Part shown: one piece after another, positions 1 through 9,501 of the stretch
Layout: every line of letters begins with the position of its first letter
Numbering within the stretch: position 1 is the stretch's first letter
The notes under the pieces: model-generated
Told to the model about the DNA's origin: nothing
The model's database searches: none
The model's input: only the letters and a program-made list of their open reading frames with translations
Assembly (NCBI GenBank): GCA_035318505.1
Contig: DATHEQ010000414.1
Span: 1-64,000 of the forward strand
DNA length: 64,000 bases
Origin: DASWDH01 sp035318505
Lineage (GTDB): Bacteria; Myxococcota_A; Polyangia; Polyangiales; Polyangiaceae
Direction of reading: 5' to 3'
Made by a program: the position numbers and the translations under genes

Positions 1-60
1 TCGATTCGGCGAACGCGAACTCGACACCAGTTCCACTCCAAGGGCAAACTTTTTGCCGGA

Positions 61-1599
61 TCAGAAATCAAGGACGCGTTTCTCGTCAAAACCACGCCCC
101 TTGCCTGGGACGGAGCGCGCGACTGCGGAGGCAACCAAGCGCGTGATGGTGATGCGACGAACGCGCATGCCACCGCGATTGACGTCGGCGTGCCAGGAGA
201 AATCACTGCGGTAATCGGGCAGGGCTTGGGCGCGCCCATCGAAGCGATCGTCGCTGACGTAGAGAATCACGGGCGCGCGTTGCCAGATCGCCGAAGGAAG
301 CCAGCGTGCGAAGTCGTCGGGCACCTCGGCCTCACAGCCGACGAGGATCTCCGCCGGGAGCGCCGCGTGAACCTGCGCACACACCGTCCAGTGGGGGCCT
401 ACGACGATGGTCGGAGGTAGGTCGGGGTTGGCGGATTCAACGAGCGCTGTGCGGACGACGGGAAGCGCCGCCTCCCACGCATAGAGGTCGTTGGCGAGAT
501 CGTAGCGAGGGACGTAGCTCCCTCCGAGGAGCCAGGGCCCGATCGGAAACAGCACCCAAATGTGGGCGAGCACGACGGCAATGGCGCCAGTCACGATCGC
601 GCTCTTTGCAATCGCTCCGCTGACGAGGCTCTGATCACGCGCCCGCCGCGCTAGATGAAGCGGTAGGGCGAGGTAGATAGGCGCTACCCAATGCGGCTCG
701 GCGACGCGAGAGACGCAGCAGAGGAGCGCGAGCGGAAGGGTCGTGATCGTCACCGACCACAGAAGCCGCGATGCCGTGTCCTCGTCACGACGTCGGTGAA
801 GGTCGCGGGCGACGACGAAGGCACCGAAGAGCAGCGGAGGCGTAACGTAGACGAGCTGCCCCCCCATGAGCGCACCCACGTTGCGCAACGACAAGCCGCC
901 GTCTTTTTGGGTGTCGACGAGCCGGTGCTTCAGCATGGGAAAACCGCGCGCGATCTCGTCGAGGACGACGGGTGAGACAACGACGAGGGCGGCGATGAGA
1001 CCGGCCCACGGCGTGAGCGTGCCTCGGTGCGCACGCGCCTGCGGAGAGCCCCAGGCCCATGCGAGCCCCGCGAAGAGCAGCACCCCGCTCACTTTGGCGT
1101 CGCACGCAAGCCCAGCTGCAAGTCCGCTGGCGAGTGCGCCCCCCATCGCCCGCAGCGATCCGGGTGCGCCCGAAAGCGCCCACAAGCTCGTGGCGAGGCT
1201 TGCGTACCAGAGGACGATGAGCAGCAGATCGGGTGTGAGGCCGAAAAGACCAACGCTGATCTCGGGCGCCAATATGAGCGCGAGAGCAGCCGACCCCGAG
1301 GCGATGGCCGTCGCGCCGGCGGCGCGGGCGGCGAGCGCTGCCAACCATGGGGCCGCGGTCGACAACCACGCCGTCAGCTGGTGCGCCGCGAGCGGCGATG
1401 GTGATGAACCTCCGCCGATCATGCGCGCGAGTACGCCGATGAGCCCAGGATGGTCGACGTACACCGGCTGGGGGTGGCGCGCGTAGCACGCGTACAGTGC
1501 CTCTGCGTCGCCGAAACCAAGGTGCTGGGCGGCGTAGAGACGTACGAAGAGCAGTGCGGCGCTGGCGGCGAGCGCGCCGATCAGCGGGGCGCGGTTCAC
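61..1599 (-). CDS. Family-39-type membrane glycosyltransferase
   Basis: A polytopic membrane protein of about 512 residues with a GT39/ArnT/PMT-like layout. There is an N-terminal helix, then an acidic loop (FGDAEALY, followed by VYVDHPG) where such enzymes place their catalytic Asp/Glu, then about eight to ten hydrophobic segments and a soluble C-terminal third. Family members transfer a sugar from a polyprenyl-phosphate carrier to lipid or protein on the periplasmic face. The chosen GTG start overlaps the lpxB stop by four bases (GTGA); the open frame extends much further upstream but there it is antisense-quality Arg-rich sequence inside lpxB. Coupling to lpxB suggests a role in lipid A or LPS decoration; this is inference, and the acceptor cannot be read from sequence. 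Confidence 0.8.
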   Translation of the reverse strand: MNRAPLIGALAASAALLFVRLYAAQHLGFGDAEALYACYARHPQPVYVDHPGLIGVLARMIGGGSSPSPLAAHQLTAWLSTAAPWLAALAARAAGATAIASGSAALALILAPEISVGLFGLTPDLLLIVLWYASLATSLWALSGAPGSLRAMGGALASGLAAGLACDAKVSGVLLFAGLAWAWGSPQARAHRGTLTPWAGLIAALVVVSPVVLDEIARGFPMLKHRLVDTQKDGGLSLRNVGALMGGQLVYVTPPLLFGAFVVARDLHRRRDEDTASRLLWSVTITTLPLALLCCVSRVAEPHWVAPIYLALPLHLARRARDQSLVSGAIAKSAIVTGAIAVVLAHIWVLFPIGPWLLGGSYVPRYDLANDLYAWEAALPVVRTALVESANPDLPPTIVVGPHWTVCAQVHAALPAEILVGCEAEVPDDFARWLPSAIWQRAPVILYVSDDRFDGRAQALPDYRSDFSWHADVNRGGMRVRRITITRLVASAVARSVPGKGRGFDEKRVLDF

Positions 1600-2873
1600 G
1601 GCGGGACGCTCGTGTCGTGCGCGCGCGGGCGTGGCCACACTTTCGGTTCGGTCGAGCGCGGACGCGCGCGGGGCGAAAGCCACGGAGAGAGAAGGCTTGC
1701 TGTGCGATCCGCCGACGTGTCGCCCTCGGGGGCGGCGGAGCCAACGCCGGACGAACGCGCTTTCCACGCCAGAAGGGCGCGTAGCTCTTCCGCCCGGTGC
1801 TCGAAATCGGAGCGGCGTTCGAGCACCGTAGAGAGCGCGCGGGCCATGCGCAAAGGTTCGACCTCGCGATCCAAGAGCTCGGGATAAACGCCGGTGCCGA
1901 GCAGGATGTTCGGCAGCGCCACGAACCGGGTTCGCACGACTCGGCGAGCAACGGCCGCGGTGAGCGGGGAAAGACGATAAACGACGACCGGGGGTGCGCC
2001 CGCCAAGGCGCACTCCAGCGTCGCCGTGCCCGAGGCGGTGAGCGCCACGTCGAAAGCGCCGAGCCATGGGGCCGCGCCGGCATCGGCGTCGGCTGCGAGA
2101 ATCGGAAGGCCGGCCTCGTCGGCTTTCGCCGTCACCCAGCGGCGCGTCGCAGCGTCGAGGGAGGCGGCCAGCACGAGCCGCGCCTCCACCGGCGTTCCCG
2201 CCCTCGCGAGCTCTCTCAGTGTGGCGAGCATCGGGGGTGCGTGCCTGCGGATCTCATGGGGGCGACTTCCAGGCAGAATCGCGACGCTTGGACAAGCGGT
2301 GCCGATCCCGAGCCGCGCGCGCGCCACCGCCGCATCGATCGGCACGTTGTCGAGGGCGGGGTGACCCACGTAGTGAGCTTCGACCCCCTGCGCTCGCCAG
2401 AGTGGCTCTTCGAACGGCAGGATCACCGCGAGACGATCGAGCGCCCTGGCGACTTGTTTCATGCGGCCCGCGCGCCAAGCCCAGACTTGGGGCGCCACAC
2501 ACCAAAGCACGGGCACGCCGTAGCGTTTGAGAAGGGTACCCAGGCGCAGATTGAATTCGGTGTAGTCGACGAGCAGGGCGGCGGCTGGCCGCACGTCCCG
2601 TGCAAGCGCGACGACGCGTGCGAACGCGCGCGCGACTGCGGGAAGCCGCGCCACCACCTCGGTGAGTCCCATCGCGGCCGTTTCGCGCAGGTCGGCAACG
2701 AGCTCCACCCCCGCCGCGTCGCAAGCGGGGCCCCCCATGCCGACGCAGTGCGCGCCGTCCCGCTGCAGCGAGCGCGCGATGCGCGCCGCAATCCTGTCCC
2801 CGGACGCCTCGCCAGCCACGATCAGCACCGACCCCGACGCACGCGAAGCGCCAGCGCCCGTGGCGGCGGTCAC
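1596..2873 (-). CDS. lpxB: Lipid-A-disaccharide synthase LpxB
   Basis: Condenses UDP-2,3-diacylglucosamine with lipid X to form the lipid A disaccharide at the inner membrane. The N-terminus has the family signature VAGEASGD followed by GMGGP, then the TEFNLRL, APQVWAWR and GSRPHEI motifs, and near the C-terminus ALTASGTATLE, APPVVVYR and LPNILLG. All are conserved LpxB blocks in the right order. The protein is about 425 residues, longer than the usual ~380 because of a roughly 55-residue Arg/Pro-rich tail with no recognisable domain. The GTG start overlaps the RNase D stop as GTGA, and its own stop overlaps the next GTG start in the same way, so the three genes are probably translationally coupled. 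An LPS-producing Gram-negative is implied. Confidence 0.95.
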   Translation of the reverse strand: MTAATGAGASRASGSVLIVAGEASGDRIAARIARSLQRDGAHCVGMGGPACDAAGVELVADLRETAAMGLTEVVARLPAVARAFARVVALARDVRPAAALLVDYTEFNLRLGTLLKRYGVPVLWCVAPQVWAWRAGRMKQVARALDRLAVILPFEEPLWRAQGVEAHYVGHPALDNVPIDAAVARARLGIGTACPSVAILPGSRPHEIRRHAPPMLATLRELARAGTPVEARLVLAASLDAATRRWVTAKADEAGLPILAADADAGAAPWLGAFDVALTASGTATLECALAGAPPVVVYRLSPLTAAVARRVVRTRFVALPNILLGTGVYPELLDREVEPLRMARALSTVLERRSDFEHRAEELRALLAWKARSSGVGSAAPEGDTSADRTASLLSPWLSPRARPRSTEPKVWPRPRAHDTSVPP

Positions 2874-4129
2874 GCCTCGATCTCCGCTTCGCCTTGTGTC
2901 GAAACGGGGGGCTCTCCCTCGAGTAGCGCTTTTAGCGTCGCGCCGTAACACGCGCAGCGCTTGGCGCCGATGCCACGGATTTCGGCGATCGCGCCGAAGT
3001 CGGGGACATCGAGCGCCACCAGGTCCTGCAGGCAATGCCCAGGCAGCACGACTTGCTCGTCGAGCCCGCGCGCTGCCGCTTCGGTGCGCCGCCACGCGAG
3101 CAAGCGCCTCTCGCGCGTGCGTCGCGCGGCCATCGTGGCGCGGTCGAGGCGTACTTCGATGGCGCGGTCGCTCGCGGGCACCGCGCCATCGGCGAGCCCC
3201 GCTGCGATAGCGGTGAGGAGCCGCTCGCCCGAGTCGGTGAGCCTCGGTGAAATGCCTCGTTTGACGCGCCGGAGCTCGTCGAGGCTCGGCGGTTTGCGTT
3301 GCGCCAAGAAGAGCAACGTCTCGTTGGCGGCCACCTTGAAAGGAGGCGTATCCCAGAGCTCGGCGATAGCTTCCCGCTCCATCACGAGCCGCCGAAGCAC
3401 TGCCAGAGAGGGCGGATCGAGCGCCTCGATCCCTTTGATCCGTAGATAACCGGGCCGCCTCTCGCGCGGCGGCGCCAACGCCGATTCGCGTTTGAAAGCG
3501 CACTCGACGAGCACCTCTTCTTCGATGTCGCGCTCACGGGCTTCGAGCGACAGCTTGTCGTAGAGCGCCGCCAGGTGGCGAACGTCCGACGCGAGGTAGG
3601 CGAGCTCGGCAGGCCGCAAAGGTCGCCGGCTCCAATCGTGCTGCTGGAGATCTTTGGTGACGACGATGCCGAGCTCCGACGACAAGAGCGACGCCAATCC
3701 GGTCGCCTTGCGCCCAAGCATACGCGCCAGCACCGACGTGTCATGAGCGTTGTCGAGCGCGACGCCGGCCTCGGCGAGGAGCTTCACGTCGAAAGTAAAG
3801 TCGTGGAGCACCTTGATCGGCCCCGATCGTTCGAGCAGCTCGCCGAGCGGCGCGGGATCGACGGCCAACGTATCGATGACGGCGATCTGCGTAGCGTCGC
3901 CTTCTTGCCACGCGAGCTGGACGGTGCAGAGCCGCGCGCGGTAGGCGAAAAGCCCGTTACCTTCGGCGTCGACGGCGACGCGCGATGCCGCGCGCGCCGC
4001 GCTGACGACGCGCGCGAGCTCGGCGCGCGTCGTGACGACCGTTGCGCCCTCTTCGGGACGCGTCTCGCCTTCGGAAGTCATTGCCGGTGCGGGCGCGATC
4101 TGCGCAAGGCGTGCATCCTCAGGGAGCAT
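2870..4129 (-). CDS. rnd: Ribonuclease D (DEDDy exonuclease with HRDC domains)
   Basis: A 3'-5' exoribonuclease of the tRNA-maturation type. The DEDD residues are visible: D and E in AVDAEGNG, D in HDFTFDVKLL, and the final Y-x3-D in YLASDVRHL, which marks the DEDDy class. The exonuclease domain covers roughly residues 25-200. It is followed by two HRDC-like helical domains (around 210-290 and 315-400, the second containing IRGIGAKRCA). The upstream start at 4129 overlaps the preceding gene by 11 bases; an in-frame ATG at 4081 (MTSEGETR) is an equally good alternative. Its tight coupling to lpxB and a glycosyltransferase is an odd partnership, since no functional link is known. Confidence 0.9.
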   Translation of the reverse strand: MLPEDARLAQIAPAPAMTSEGETRPEEGATVVTTRAELARVVSAARAASRVAVDAEGNGLFAYRARLCTVQLAWQEGDATQIAVIDTLAVDPAPLGELLERSGPIKVLHDFTFDVKLLAEAGVALDNAHDTSVLARMLGRKATGLASLLSSELGIVVTKDLQQHDWSRRPLRPAELAYLASDVRHLAALYDKLSLEARERDIEEEVLVECAFKRESALAPPRERRPGYLRIKGIEALDPPSLAVLRRLVMEREAIAELWDTPPFKVAANETLLFLAQRKPPSLDELRRVKRGISPRLTDSGERLLTAIAAGLADGAVPASDRAIEVRLDRATMAARRTRERRLLAWRRTEAAARGLDEQVVLPGHCLQDLVALDVPDFGAIAEIRGIGAKRCACYGATLKALLEGEPPVSTQGEAEIEA

Positions 4130-4733
4130 GCGCGCGGCGCTCGGCGGCGACGAGCTGGGCGACTTCGTCGAGGGTGCGCCCTACCAAAGCGAGGCGCGCG
4201 AACCGCTGCGCCGAGGGCGAAGCGACCGCTTTGACCACGAGGTGACTGCCTTCGAGGGGTGTGCGAACGCGCACCGTGCCGCTTTCGGGGCGGTCGTCGA
4301 GCAAGTATTGCCCTTGGCTCATGCCGACGACGACGTGGGTGCCGTCGTTGCGAGCGCGCAGAAACAGGAGCGATGGTTCGGCGATGCGAAGGGCCGCCTC
4401 GCCGGCGACTTGTTGACCAATGTCGTCGACTTCGCCGCCCAGCGTCCGGACCCACACCTCCGACTGGGCGGGGCCGTCGATCAAGCGGTCGACCCGCACA
4501 CGCGTGTAAGTGACGATCCGGCGCCCGTAGGTGCTGGCATCCCCCTCCCAAAGCGAGCGCCGGTCGAGCGGCGTTCCCGCGACCACGAGGGTCGAGTTGC
4601 CGACCAAATCGGGCATGGTGAGCTCGATGGCGGTAGCGGCTTCGGCGACGCGGGGCGCCAGGCTTATCGAGGCGGCGAGGGGCGCGCCCCCGAGAAGGGC
4701 CAGGGTGGCGAGGATGGCAGTTCGGGGCCGCAC
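4119..4733 (-). CDS. Exported protein of unknown function
   Basis: A 204-residue protein with a clear Sec signal peptide: MRPRT, a hydrophobic stretch ATLALLGGAPLAAS, and a probable cleavage site after VAEA around residue 33. The mature part (WEGDASTYGRRIVTYTRV, VWVRTLGGEVDDIGQ, PSLLFLR, GQYLLDD) is beta-rich and cysteine-free, so it is probably a periplasmic or surface protein rather than a lipoprotein. I recognise no catalytic motif; such short beta-rich proteins are common in myxobacterial genomes. It heads the minus-strand chain leading into rnd, with an 11-base overlap if rnd starts at its first ATG, and is divergent from glnD across a 103-base gap. Confidence 0.75.
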   Translation of the reverse strand: MRPRTAILATLALLGGAPLAASISLAPRVAEAATAIELTMPDLVGNSTLVVAGTPLDRRSLWEGDASTYGRRIVTYTRVRVDRLIDGPAQSEVWVRTLGGEVDDIGQQVAGEAALRIAEPSLLFLRARNDGTHVVVGMSQGQYLLDDRPESGTVRVRTPLEGSHLVVKAVASPSAQRFARLALVGRTLDEVAQLVAAERRAHAP

Positions 4734-4789
4734 CAGGCCAAACTAGCACAGGGGTCTTTCCCTGCGCTCCCTTTGACTCTTTCACGCGT

Positions 4790-4818
4790 TTGATTAAGGC
4801 CCTTCATGTGGGTATTAG
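4790..4818 (+). promoter_or_regulatory. Putative sigma-70 promoter for glnD
   Basis: A TTGATT -35 box (4790-4795), a 17-base spacer and a TATTAG -10 box (4813-4818) end 18 bases before the glnD ATG. This is the best promoter-like match in the short gap between the divergent exported-protein gene and glnD. If used, the leader would be very short, with GGGAG at about 4823 as ribosome-binding site. Confidence 0.45.
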
Positions 4819-4836
4819 AAGCGGGAGCCTTTTCGC

Positions 4837-7539
4837 ATGGTGGACACCCTGAACGCCCCCCTGCTCGAGACGGTCGCCCCCAATCTGCTGCCGGAGCTCA
4901 GGGCCTACCTCGATCGGCATCGGTCGGAACTCGCCCGCATGCTCGACACCGAAGGGGAGGGGGGGGTCTCGCTCGGCTGCCGTCACGCCAAGATCATGGA
5001 CGGTTTGCTGACGGCGCTTTACCCCGCGGCGTTCGCGACCATGAAGGAGCAAAAGCGCTGGGCGCCGGTCCTGCTGGCCGCGGTCGGCGGCTATGGCCGC
5101 AGCGTGGTGGGGCTGAAAAGCGATCTCGACGTGCGCATTTTGACGACCCAATCGCCGGAGGGTGCGGCACCGATCGCCGAGGCGCTTCTCTATCCGCTGT
5201 GGGACGCCGGCGTGAGTATCGGGCACCAAGTGGTGAGCGTGAGCGACGCGCTCGAAACGGCGCGCGACGATCTGCCGACCGCGACCGCGCTGCTCGATTG
5301 GCGCGCCATCGCCGGCGACGTCAGTGCTGGGCAAGAGCTCGAAGAACGCGCCTTCGGTGGAATTTTCAGCGAGGGGGAGCTGCACACGTTCATGGCCCGG
5401 CTCGACAACGAGGTGAGCCAGCGCCATCAGCGCTTCGGTGCGTCGCTGTACCTGCTCGAGCCCGACGTCAAAAACGGAGCGGGAGGACTGCGCGATCTCG
5501 ACGTCGCGCTGTGGGCCGCTCGCGCGCGTTGGCGCGTGAAGGGGGTGACCGAGCTCGTTCGGCTCGGCGTGCTCGTTCCGCGCGAAGCCAACGAAATCAA
5601 CGTGGCGTGCGATTTTCTGTGGACCGTGCGAAACCACCTCCATCACCACGCTGGCCGTCGCAGCGACCGGCTCACCTTCGAAGAGCAGGAAACCATTGCC
5701 CGGGCCATGGGCTACCAAGCCAGGGTGGGTAAGCTCTCCGACGATGCCGTCGATATCTCGGGCGCGATGGTCGAAACGTTCATGTCCGACTACTACCGGC
5801 ATGCGCGCACCATCATGCGGGCGCGCGAGCAGATCGTGGCCCGCGCCACGCCGTGCGTGGGCCGCAAACGGCCGCACGAGGAGGACATTGGGCGCGGGCT
5901 CAAGACCTTCGACGGTCAAGTCACATTCACCGATCCCGCCGAGCTCACGACTGACCCGGCGTTGTCGTTTCGCATCTACGCCGCGGCGATCGCCCGTTCC
6001 ATGCCGGTGCTCGCGTTTGCGCGCGACGCGATGGCGCGGGTGGCGCGCGATCCGGGCTTCGGCGCCGCCCTGCGTGAGAGCCAAGAGGCGGCCGCGCTCT
6101 TCGTCGAGCTCGTTTCTACCGCGCAGGAGACGCGCCTGCGCCAGGGCTCCGTGCTCGCCGATCTGCACGACGTGGGGCTGCTCACCGCGATGATCCCCGA
6201 GTTTTCGCCGGTCGTCGGGCGCGTGCACCACGACCTCTACCACGTCTATACCGTCGACGTTCACTCCGTCGCCGCGGTCGATCGCCTGCGGGCGCTCGTC
6301 CGCGGCGACATCGCCACCGAGTACCCGCTCGCCTGCCGGCTCGCGGCCGAGGTGACGCGTCCCGCGATCCTCTTTCTGGCGACGCTCCTGCACGATGTCG
6401 GCAAAGCGATCGGCGGCAAAGATCATTCGCGGCGCGGCGCGGACATGGCGCGCGGCATCCTCGCGCGGCTGGGTCTGTCTCCCGAGGATAGCGAGGAGGG
6501 CTGCCACCTCATTCTGCAGCACCTCCTCATGTACCACGTGGCCACTCGGCGCGACCTCGACGACGCGGCGACGGTCGTCGAGTTCGCGCGCGAGGTTACC
6601 GATCGCGAGGGCCTGCGCGACCTCTACCTTCTCACGGTCGCCGACCTGTCGACCACCAGCCCCACCTCCCTCACCACCTGGAAGGCGCGGATGCTCGACG
6701 ATCTATTTCTCGCCACCGATGCGCGCCTCTCCGGTCAACCGAAGGAAGAGGGGCGGGCGATGCGCGTGTCCGAGCAGGTGCGAAAAGAATGGAAAGACGC
6801 GGCCACCTTGCCGTTCCTCGATGCGTTCATGGGCAGCATGCCGGAGCGCTACCTCATTTCCAATTCGCTCGCCGAGATCGCAGCGCACGCCACGCTGGCG
6901 CGCAAAGCGGAAGGACAAGCGGTGGTGGCGGGGCTCGTCCCTTCGCGTTATCCGGAGGCCGCCGAGCTTTGCATCATTGCCGCCGATCGCCCCGGTCTAC
7001 TCGCGGCGCTCACCGCGGCGGTAGCCGCCAGCCGGCTCGAGGTACATAAAGCGGAAATTCACTCGCGCACCCTCGCTGACGGCACGGTCCAAGCCGTCGA
7101 CCTCTTTTGGGTGCGGCACCGCAGCGACGGCGCGGCGGGGGCCACCAAAGCGATGGCCAAGCTCGAGCGCGATCTGCGCGCGGTGCTCACGGGCAAATCG
7201 ACGCCGCGCGATCTGACTGCGCCGCGCGTTTCGTCTCCCTGGGCCGAGCGCCCCGCGCCTGCGGTGACCACGGAAGTCGCTATCGACGACCGCGCTTCCG
7301 CGGATCAAACGGTTATCGAAGTAGTTACGCGTGACCGCCCCGGGCTGCTCTTTGCCCTTGCCGACGCGCTATACGGGCTCGGGCTCTCGATCGGCGTCGC
7401 CAAAATCAACACCGAAGGCAATCGTGTCGCTGACGTATTCTACGTGACCGAGACCGGCGGCTCCAAAATCGAGTCCGGTCCTCGTACACAAGAAGTACGG
7501 GCGCGTCTTCTGCGCGTGCTCGAAGACCTCGCCAAGTAG
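4837..7539 (+). CDS. glnD: [Protein-PII] uridylyltransferase/uridylyl-removing enzyme
   Basis: Senses glutamine and uridylylates or deuridylylates PII (GlnB/GlnK), setting nitrogen assimilation. Domain order is canonical for the ~900-residue family. The nucleotidyltransferase domain has GGYGRS at residues 84-89 and the metal-binding SDLD around 95-98. A GlnD-specific helical region contains EPDVKNGAGGLRDLD. The HD phosphohydrolase domain has LLHDVGKAIGGKDHSRRGA around residue 518. Two C-terminal ACT domains follow, at about 710-780 (IIAADRPGLLAALTAAV) and 825-900 (VVTRDRPGLLFALADAL). All key residues are present, so both activities should be intact. The gene stands alone apart from a TPR lipoprotein 11 bases downstream; no PII or glutamine synthetase gene is nearby. 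Confidence 0.97.
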   Translation: MVDTLNAPLLETVAPNLLPELRAYLDRHRSELARMLDTEGEGGVSLGCRHAKIMDGLLTALYPAAFATMKEQKRWAPVLLAAVGGYGRSVVGLKSDLDVRILTTQSPEGAAPIAEALLYPLWDAGVSIGHQVVSVSDALETARDDLPTATALLDWRAIAGDVSAGQELEERAFGGIFSEGELHTFMARLDNEVSQRHQRFGASLYLLEPDVKNGAGGLRDLDVALWAARARWRVKGVTELVRLGVLVPREANEINVACDFLWTVRNHLHHHAGRRSDRLTFEEQETIARAMGYQARVGKLSDDAVDISGAMVETFMSDYYRHARTIMRAREQIVARATPCVGRKRPHEEDIGRGLKTFDGQVTFTDPAELTTDPALSFRIYAAAIARSMPVLAFARDAMARVARDPGFGAALRESQEAAALFVELVSTAQETRLRQGSVLADLHDVGLLTAMIPEFSPVVGRVHHDLYHVYTVDVHSVAAVDRLRALVRGDIATEYPLACRLAAEVTRPAILFLATLLHDVGKAIGGKDHSRRGADMARGILARLGLSPEDSEEGCHLILQHLLMYHVATRRDLDDAATVVEFAREVTDREGLRDLYLLTVADLSTTSPTSLTTWKARMLDDLFLATDARLSGQPKEEGRAMRVSEQVRKEWKDAATLPFLDAFMGSMPERYLISNSLAEIAAHATLARKAEGQAVVAGLVPSRYPEAAELCIIAADRPGLLAALTAAVAASRLEVHKAEIHSRTLADGTVQAVDLFWVRHRSDGAAGATKAMAKLERDLRAVLTGKSTPRDLTAPRVSSPWAERPAPAVTTEVAIDDRASADQTVIEVVTRDRPGLLFALADALYGLGLSIGVAKINTEGNRVADVFYVTETGGSKIESGPRTQEVRARLLRVLEDLAK

Positions 7540-7550
7540 GGGAGACACGG

Positions 7551-8612
7551 ATGAAGACGGCGCTCGGTATCGGTTGTACGGCTCTCGTTCTGGCTCTGGC
7601 GGCGTGCGGAGGCAGCGCGCCTCCGCCGCAAGAACCCGCTCCCACCGCACCTGCGCTGCCGCCCAGCATGGGCGGCGCTGCTCCAGCCGATTCCGCGCCC
7701 GCCGCGTCGTCGCCGCCGCCGACCGACAAAGGCGGGCCGGAAGTCGATCGCGCCATCGCGGCCATCAAAGCCAACGATTTTCGCAGCGCCAAGGCGGCGC
7801 TCGAGCAGGCGCTCCACAAGAACCCCAAGAACGGGATGGCTTCGTATTACATGGGCGTCGCGCTCGAGAATCTCGGGGACAAGGCAGCCGCCGAGCAGGA
7901 ATACAAGAACGCGATGACCAACGCGCCCGACGTTGCCGAGGCCGCGGTCAACCTCGGCGCGATCTACCTCGACGGCAAACGTTGGGACGAGGCCGTCGCC
8001 GTCACGCAAAAAGGGCTCGCCAAGCGTGCCGACGACCCCGCCTTGCACGCCAACATGGCATTCGCGCTGCGCGGCAAGGGGGACAAGATGGGCGCGTCCG
8101 CCGAATACGAGCGCGCCATCAAGGTGGTGGGCGACAATGCCGACCTGCGTTTTGCCTACGGGACGCTGCTCCTCGAGATGGGGAACAAACCCAAAGCCAC
8201 CAGCGAGCTGAAAGGCGCACTCGCCGCGGCCGGATCGAATCGCGCGCTGCTCGCATCGATCGGGCGCTCGCTCGGATCGGCGGGAGCGTTCGCGGAGTGC
8301 GTCGCTGCGCTCGATAAGGCGATTGCTTCGGGCGACGACGTCGAGCTCCGCGTTCGGCGCGGCCTGTGTCGGCACTCGATGAAGGACGAAAACGGCGCGA
8401 AAGCCGACTTCGAAGCGGCTACCAAGCTCGATCCCAAGTTCGGCCCCGCGCACTACTACCTCGGCGAATCCCTGCTCGCGTCGGGCAATGCCGCTCAAGC
8501 CGCCAAAGAGTTCGACGCGGCCGCTGCCGCGGCCCCGCAGAGCGAAATCGGAAAAAAGGCGAAAGACCAAGCGGACGCCGCGCGCAAAGCCGCCAAAAAA
8601 GGCGGCAAATGA
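7551..8612 (+). CDS. TPR-repeat lipoprotein
   Basis: A 353-residue protein with a lipoprotein signal peptide (LVLALAAC, lipid-modified Cys at about residue 19). A Pro/Ala-rich spacer of about 45 residues leads into a run of tetratricopeptide repeats from about residue 65 to 340 (for example AKAALEQALHKNPKNGMASYYMG, AAEQEYKNAMTNAPDVAEAA). It ends in a Lys-rich tail. TPR lipoproteins act as assembly scaffolds in the outer membrane or periplasm; no partner can be named. It starts 11 bases after glnD on the same strand and probably shares its transcript. It converges on parB, with the two stop codons one base apart. Confidence 0.85.
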   Translation: MKTALGIGCTALVLALAACGGSAPPPQEPAPTAPALPPSMGGAAPADSAPAASSPPPTDKGGPEVDRAIAAIKANDFRSAKAALEQALHKNPKNGMASYYMGVALENLGDKAAAEQEYKNAMTNAPDVAEAAVNLGAIYLDGKRWDEAVAVTQKGLAKRADDPALHANMAFALRGKGDKMGASAEYERAIKVVGDNADLRFAYGTLLLEMGNKPKATSELKGALAAAGSNRALLASIGRSLGSAGAFAECVAALDKAIASGDDVELRVRRGLCRHSMKDENGAKADFEAATKLDPKFGPAHYYLGESLLASGNAAQAAKEFDAAAAAAPQSEIGKKAKDQADAARKAAKKGGK

Positions 8613-8613
8613 C

Positions 8614-9501
8614 TCACTTGAAGATGGCGTCCAAGATGCGATCGAGCTCGTCGAGCGATCCGTAGCGGATTGCGATCGCCCCTTTACCTTCGTTGTCCGC
8701 GATCTCGACGCGCGTCCCGAGATGCCGCGCGAGACGGTCTTCGAGATCGCGCACGGAGGGACTCTTTTTGCCCGTTCCTTCTTTGCTCGGTCCGCCGGCT
8801 TTGGCGGACCGCACGAGCCGCTCGGTTTCGCGCACCGAGAGGCCGGTGCGCGCCACCCTTTCGGCGAGCTTCTCCATCGCCTCCGCGCTCGCCGCGCCGA
8901 GAAGGGCCCGCCCGTGTCCCTCCGAGAGCGCGCCCTCGATCACCATGCGGCGCACCTTGGCCGGCAGTTTCAAGAGCCGCAGACTGTTGGCGATCGTCGT
9001 TCGATCTTTGCCGATGCGCTCGGCGAGCACCTCTTGGGTGTAGCTGTGATCGCGGATCAAGCGATCGAGTGCCTCGGCGAGCTCGAGCGGGTTCAGGTCT
9101 TCGCGCTGGATGTTCTCGATGAGCGCCAGCTCGAACGTGTCGTTCGGCGTGACGTCTTTGACGACGACGAGCAGCTCGCGCAACCCCGCTTTCTGCGCGG
9201 CGCGCCATCGCCGCTCGCCGGCGATGATCTCGTAGCGGTCCATCCCCGCCGTCGCGGTGACGTCGCCCGCGGCGCGGCGCACGATGAGCGGTTCGAGCAC
9301 GCCGTGTTCGCGTATCGACTGCGCCAGCTCTTCCAGCCGCGCATCGTCGAAGTGCTGTCGCGGCTGCCCTTTTTGCGGAATGAGCCGCTCGATGGGGCAC
9401 GTGAACACCTGCTCTTTGCCGCCGGACATGATGGCGGGCGCTTCCGGCAAGAGAGCGTCGAGCCCCCGCCCGAGCGCGCGACGTTTTTCGGTCGCCGTCA
9501 T
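8614..9501 (-). CDS. parB: Chromosome-partitioning protein ParB
   Basis: Binds parS sites and spreads as a CTP-dependent clamp in chromosome segregation. The N-terminal ParB/Srx domain contains ELAQSIREHGVLEPLIVR and the CTP-binding IIAGERRWRAA block, followed by LIENIQREDLNPLE. A central helix-turn-helix (YTQEVLAERIGKDRTTIANSLRLL) makes the parS contact. The C-terminal dimerisation segment (LEDRLARHLGTRV) ends the protein. At 295 residues it is normal length. The ATG overlaps the parA stop as ATGA, so the open frame upstream of 9501 is not part of this gene. I found no good parS palindrome in the window. Confidence 0.96.
   Translation of the reverse strand: MTATEKRRALGRGLDALLPEAPAIMSGGKEQVFTCPIERLIPQKGQPRQHFDDARLEELAQSIREHGVLEPLIVRRAAGDVTATAGMDRYEIIAGERRWRAAQKAGLRELLVVVKDVTPNDTFELALIENIQREDLNPLELAEALDRLIRDHSYTQEVLAERIGKDRTTIANSLRLLKLPAKVRRMVIEGALSEGHGRALLGAASAEAMEKLAERVARTGLSVRETERLVRSAKAGGPSKEGTGKKSPSVRDLEDRLARHLGTRVEIADNEGKGAIAIRYGSLDELDRILDAIFK

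Noticed and set aside
4804..6537. Long open frame on the minus strand opposite glnD
   Set aside because: It is the antisense shadow of glnD, made open by high third-position GC. It is Arg/His/Gly-rich with no domain and no ribosome-binding site.
9394..9410. CACGTG core inside parB as a parS site
   Set aside because: Only about 10 of 16 positions fit the parS consensus and symmetry is lacking.
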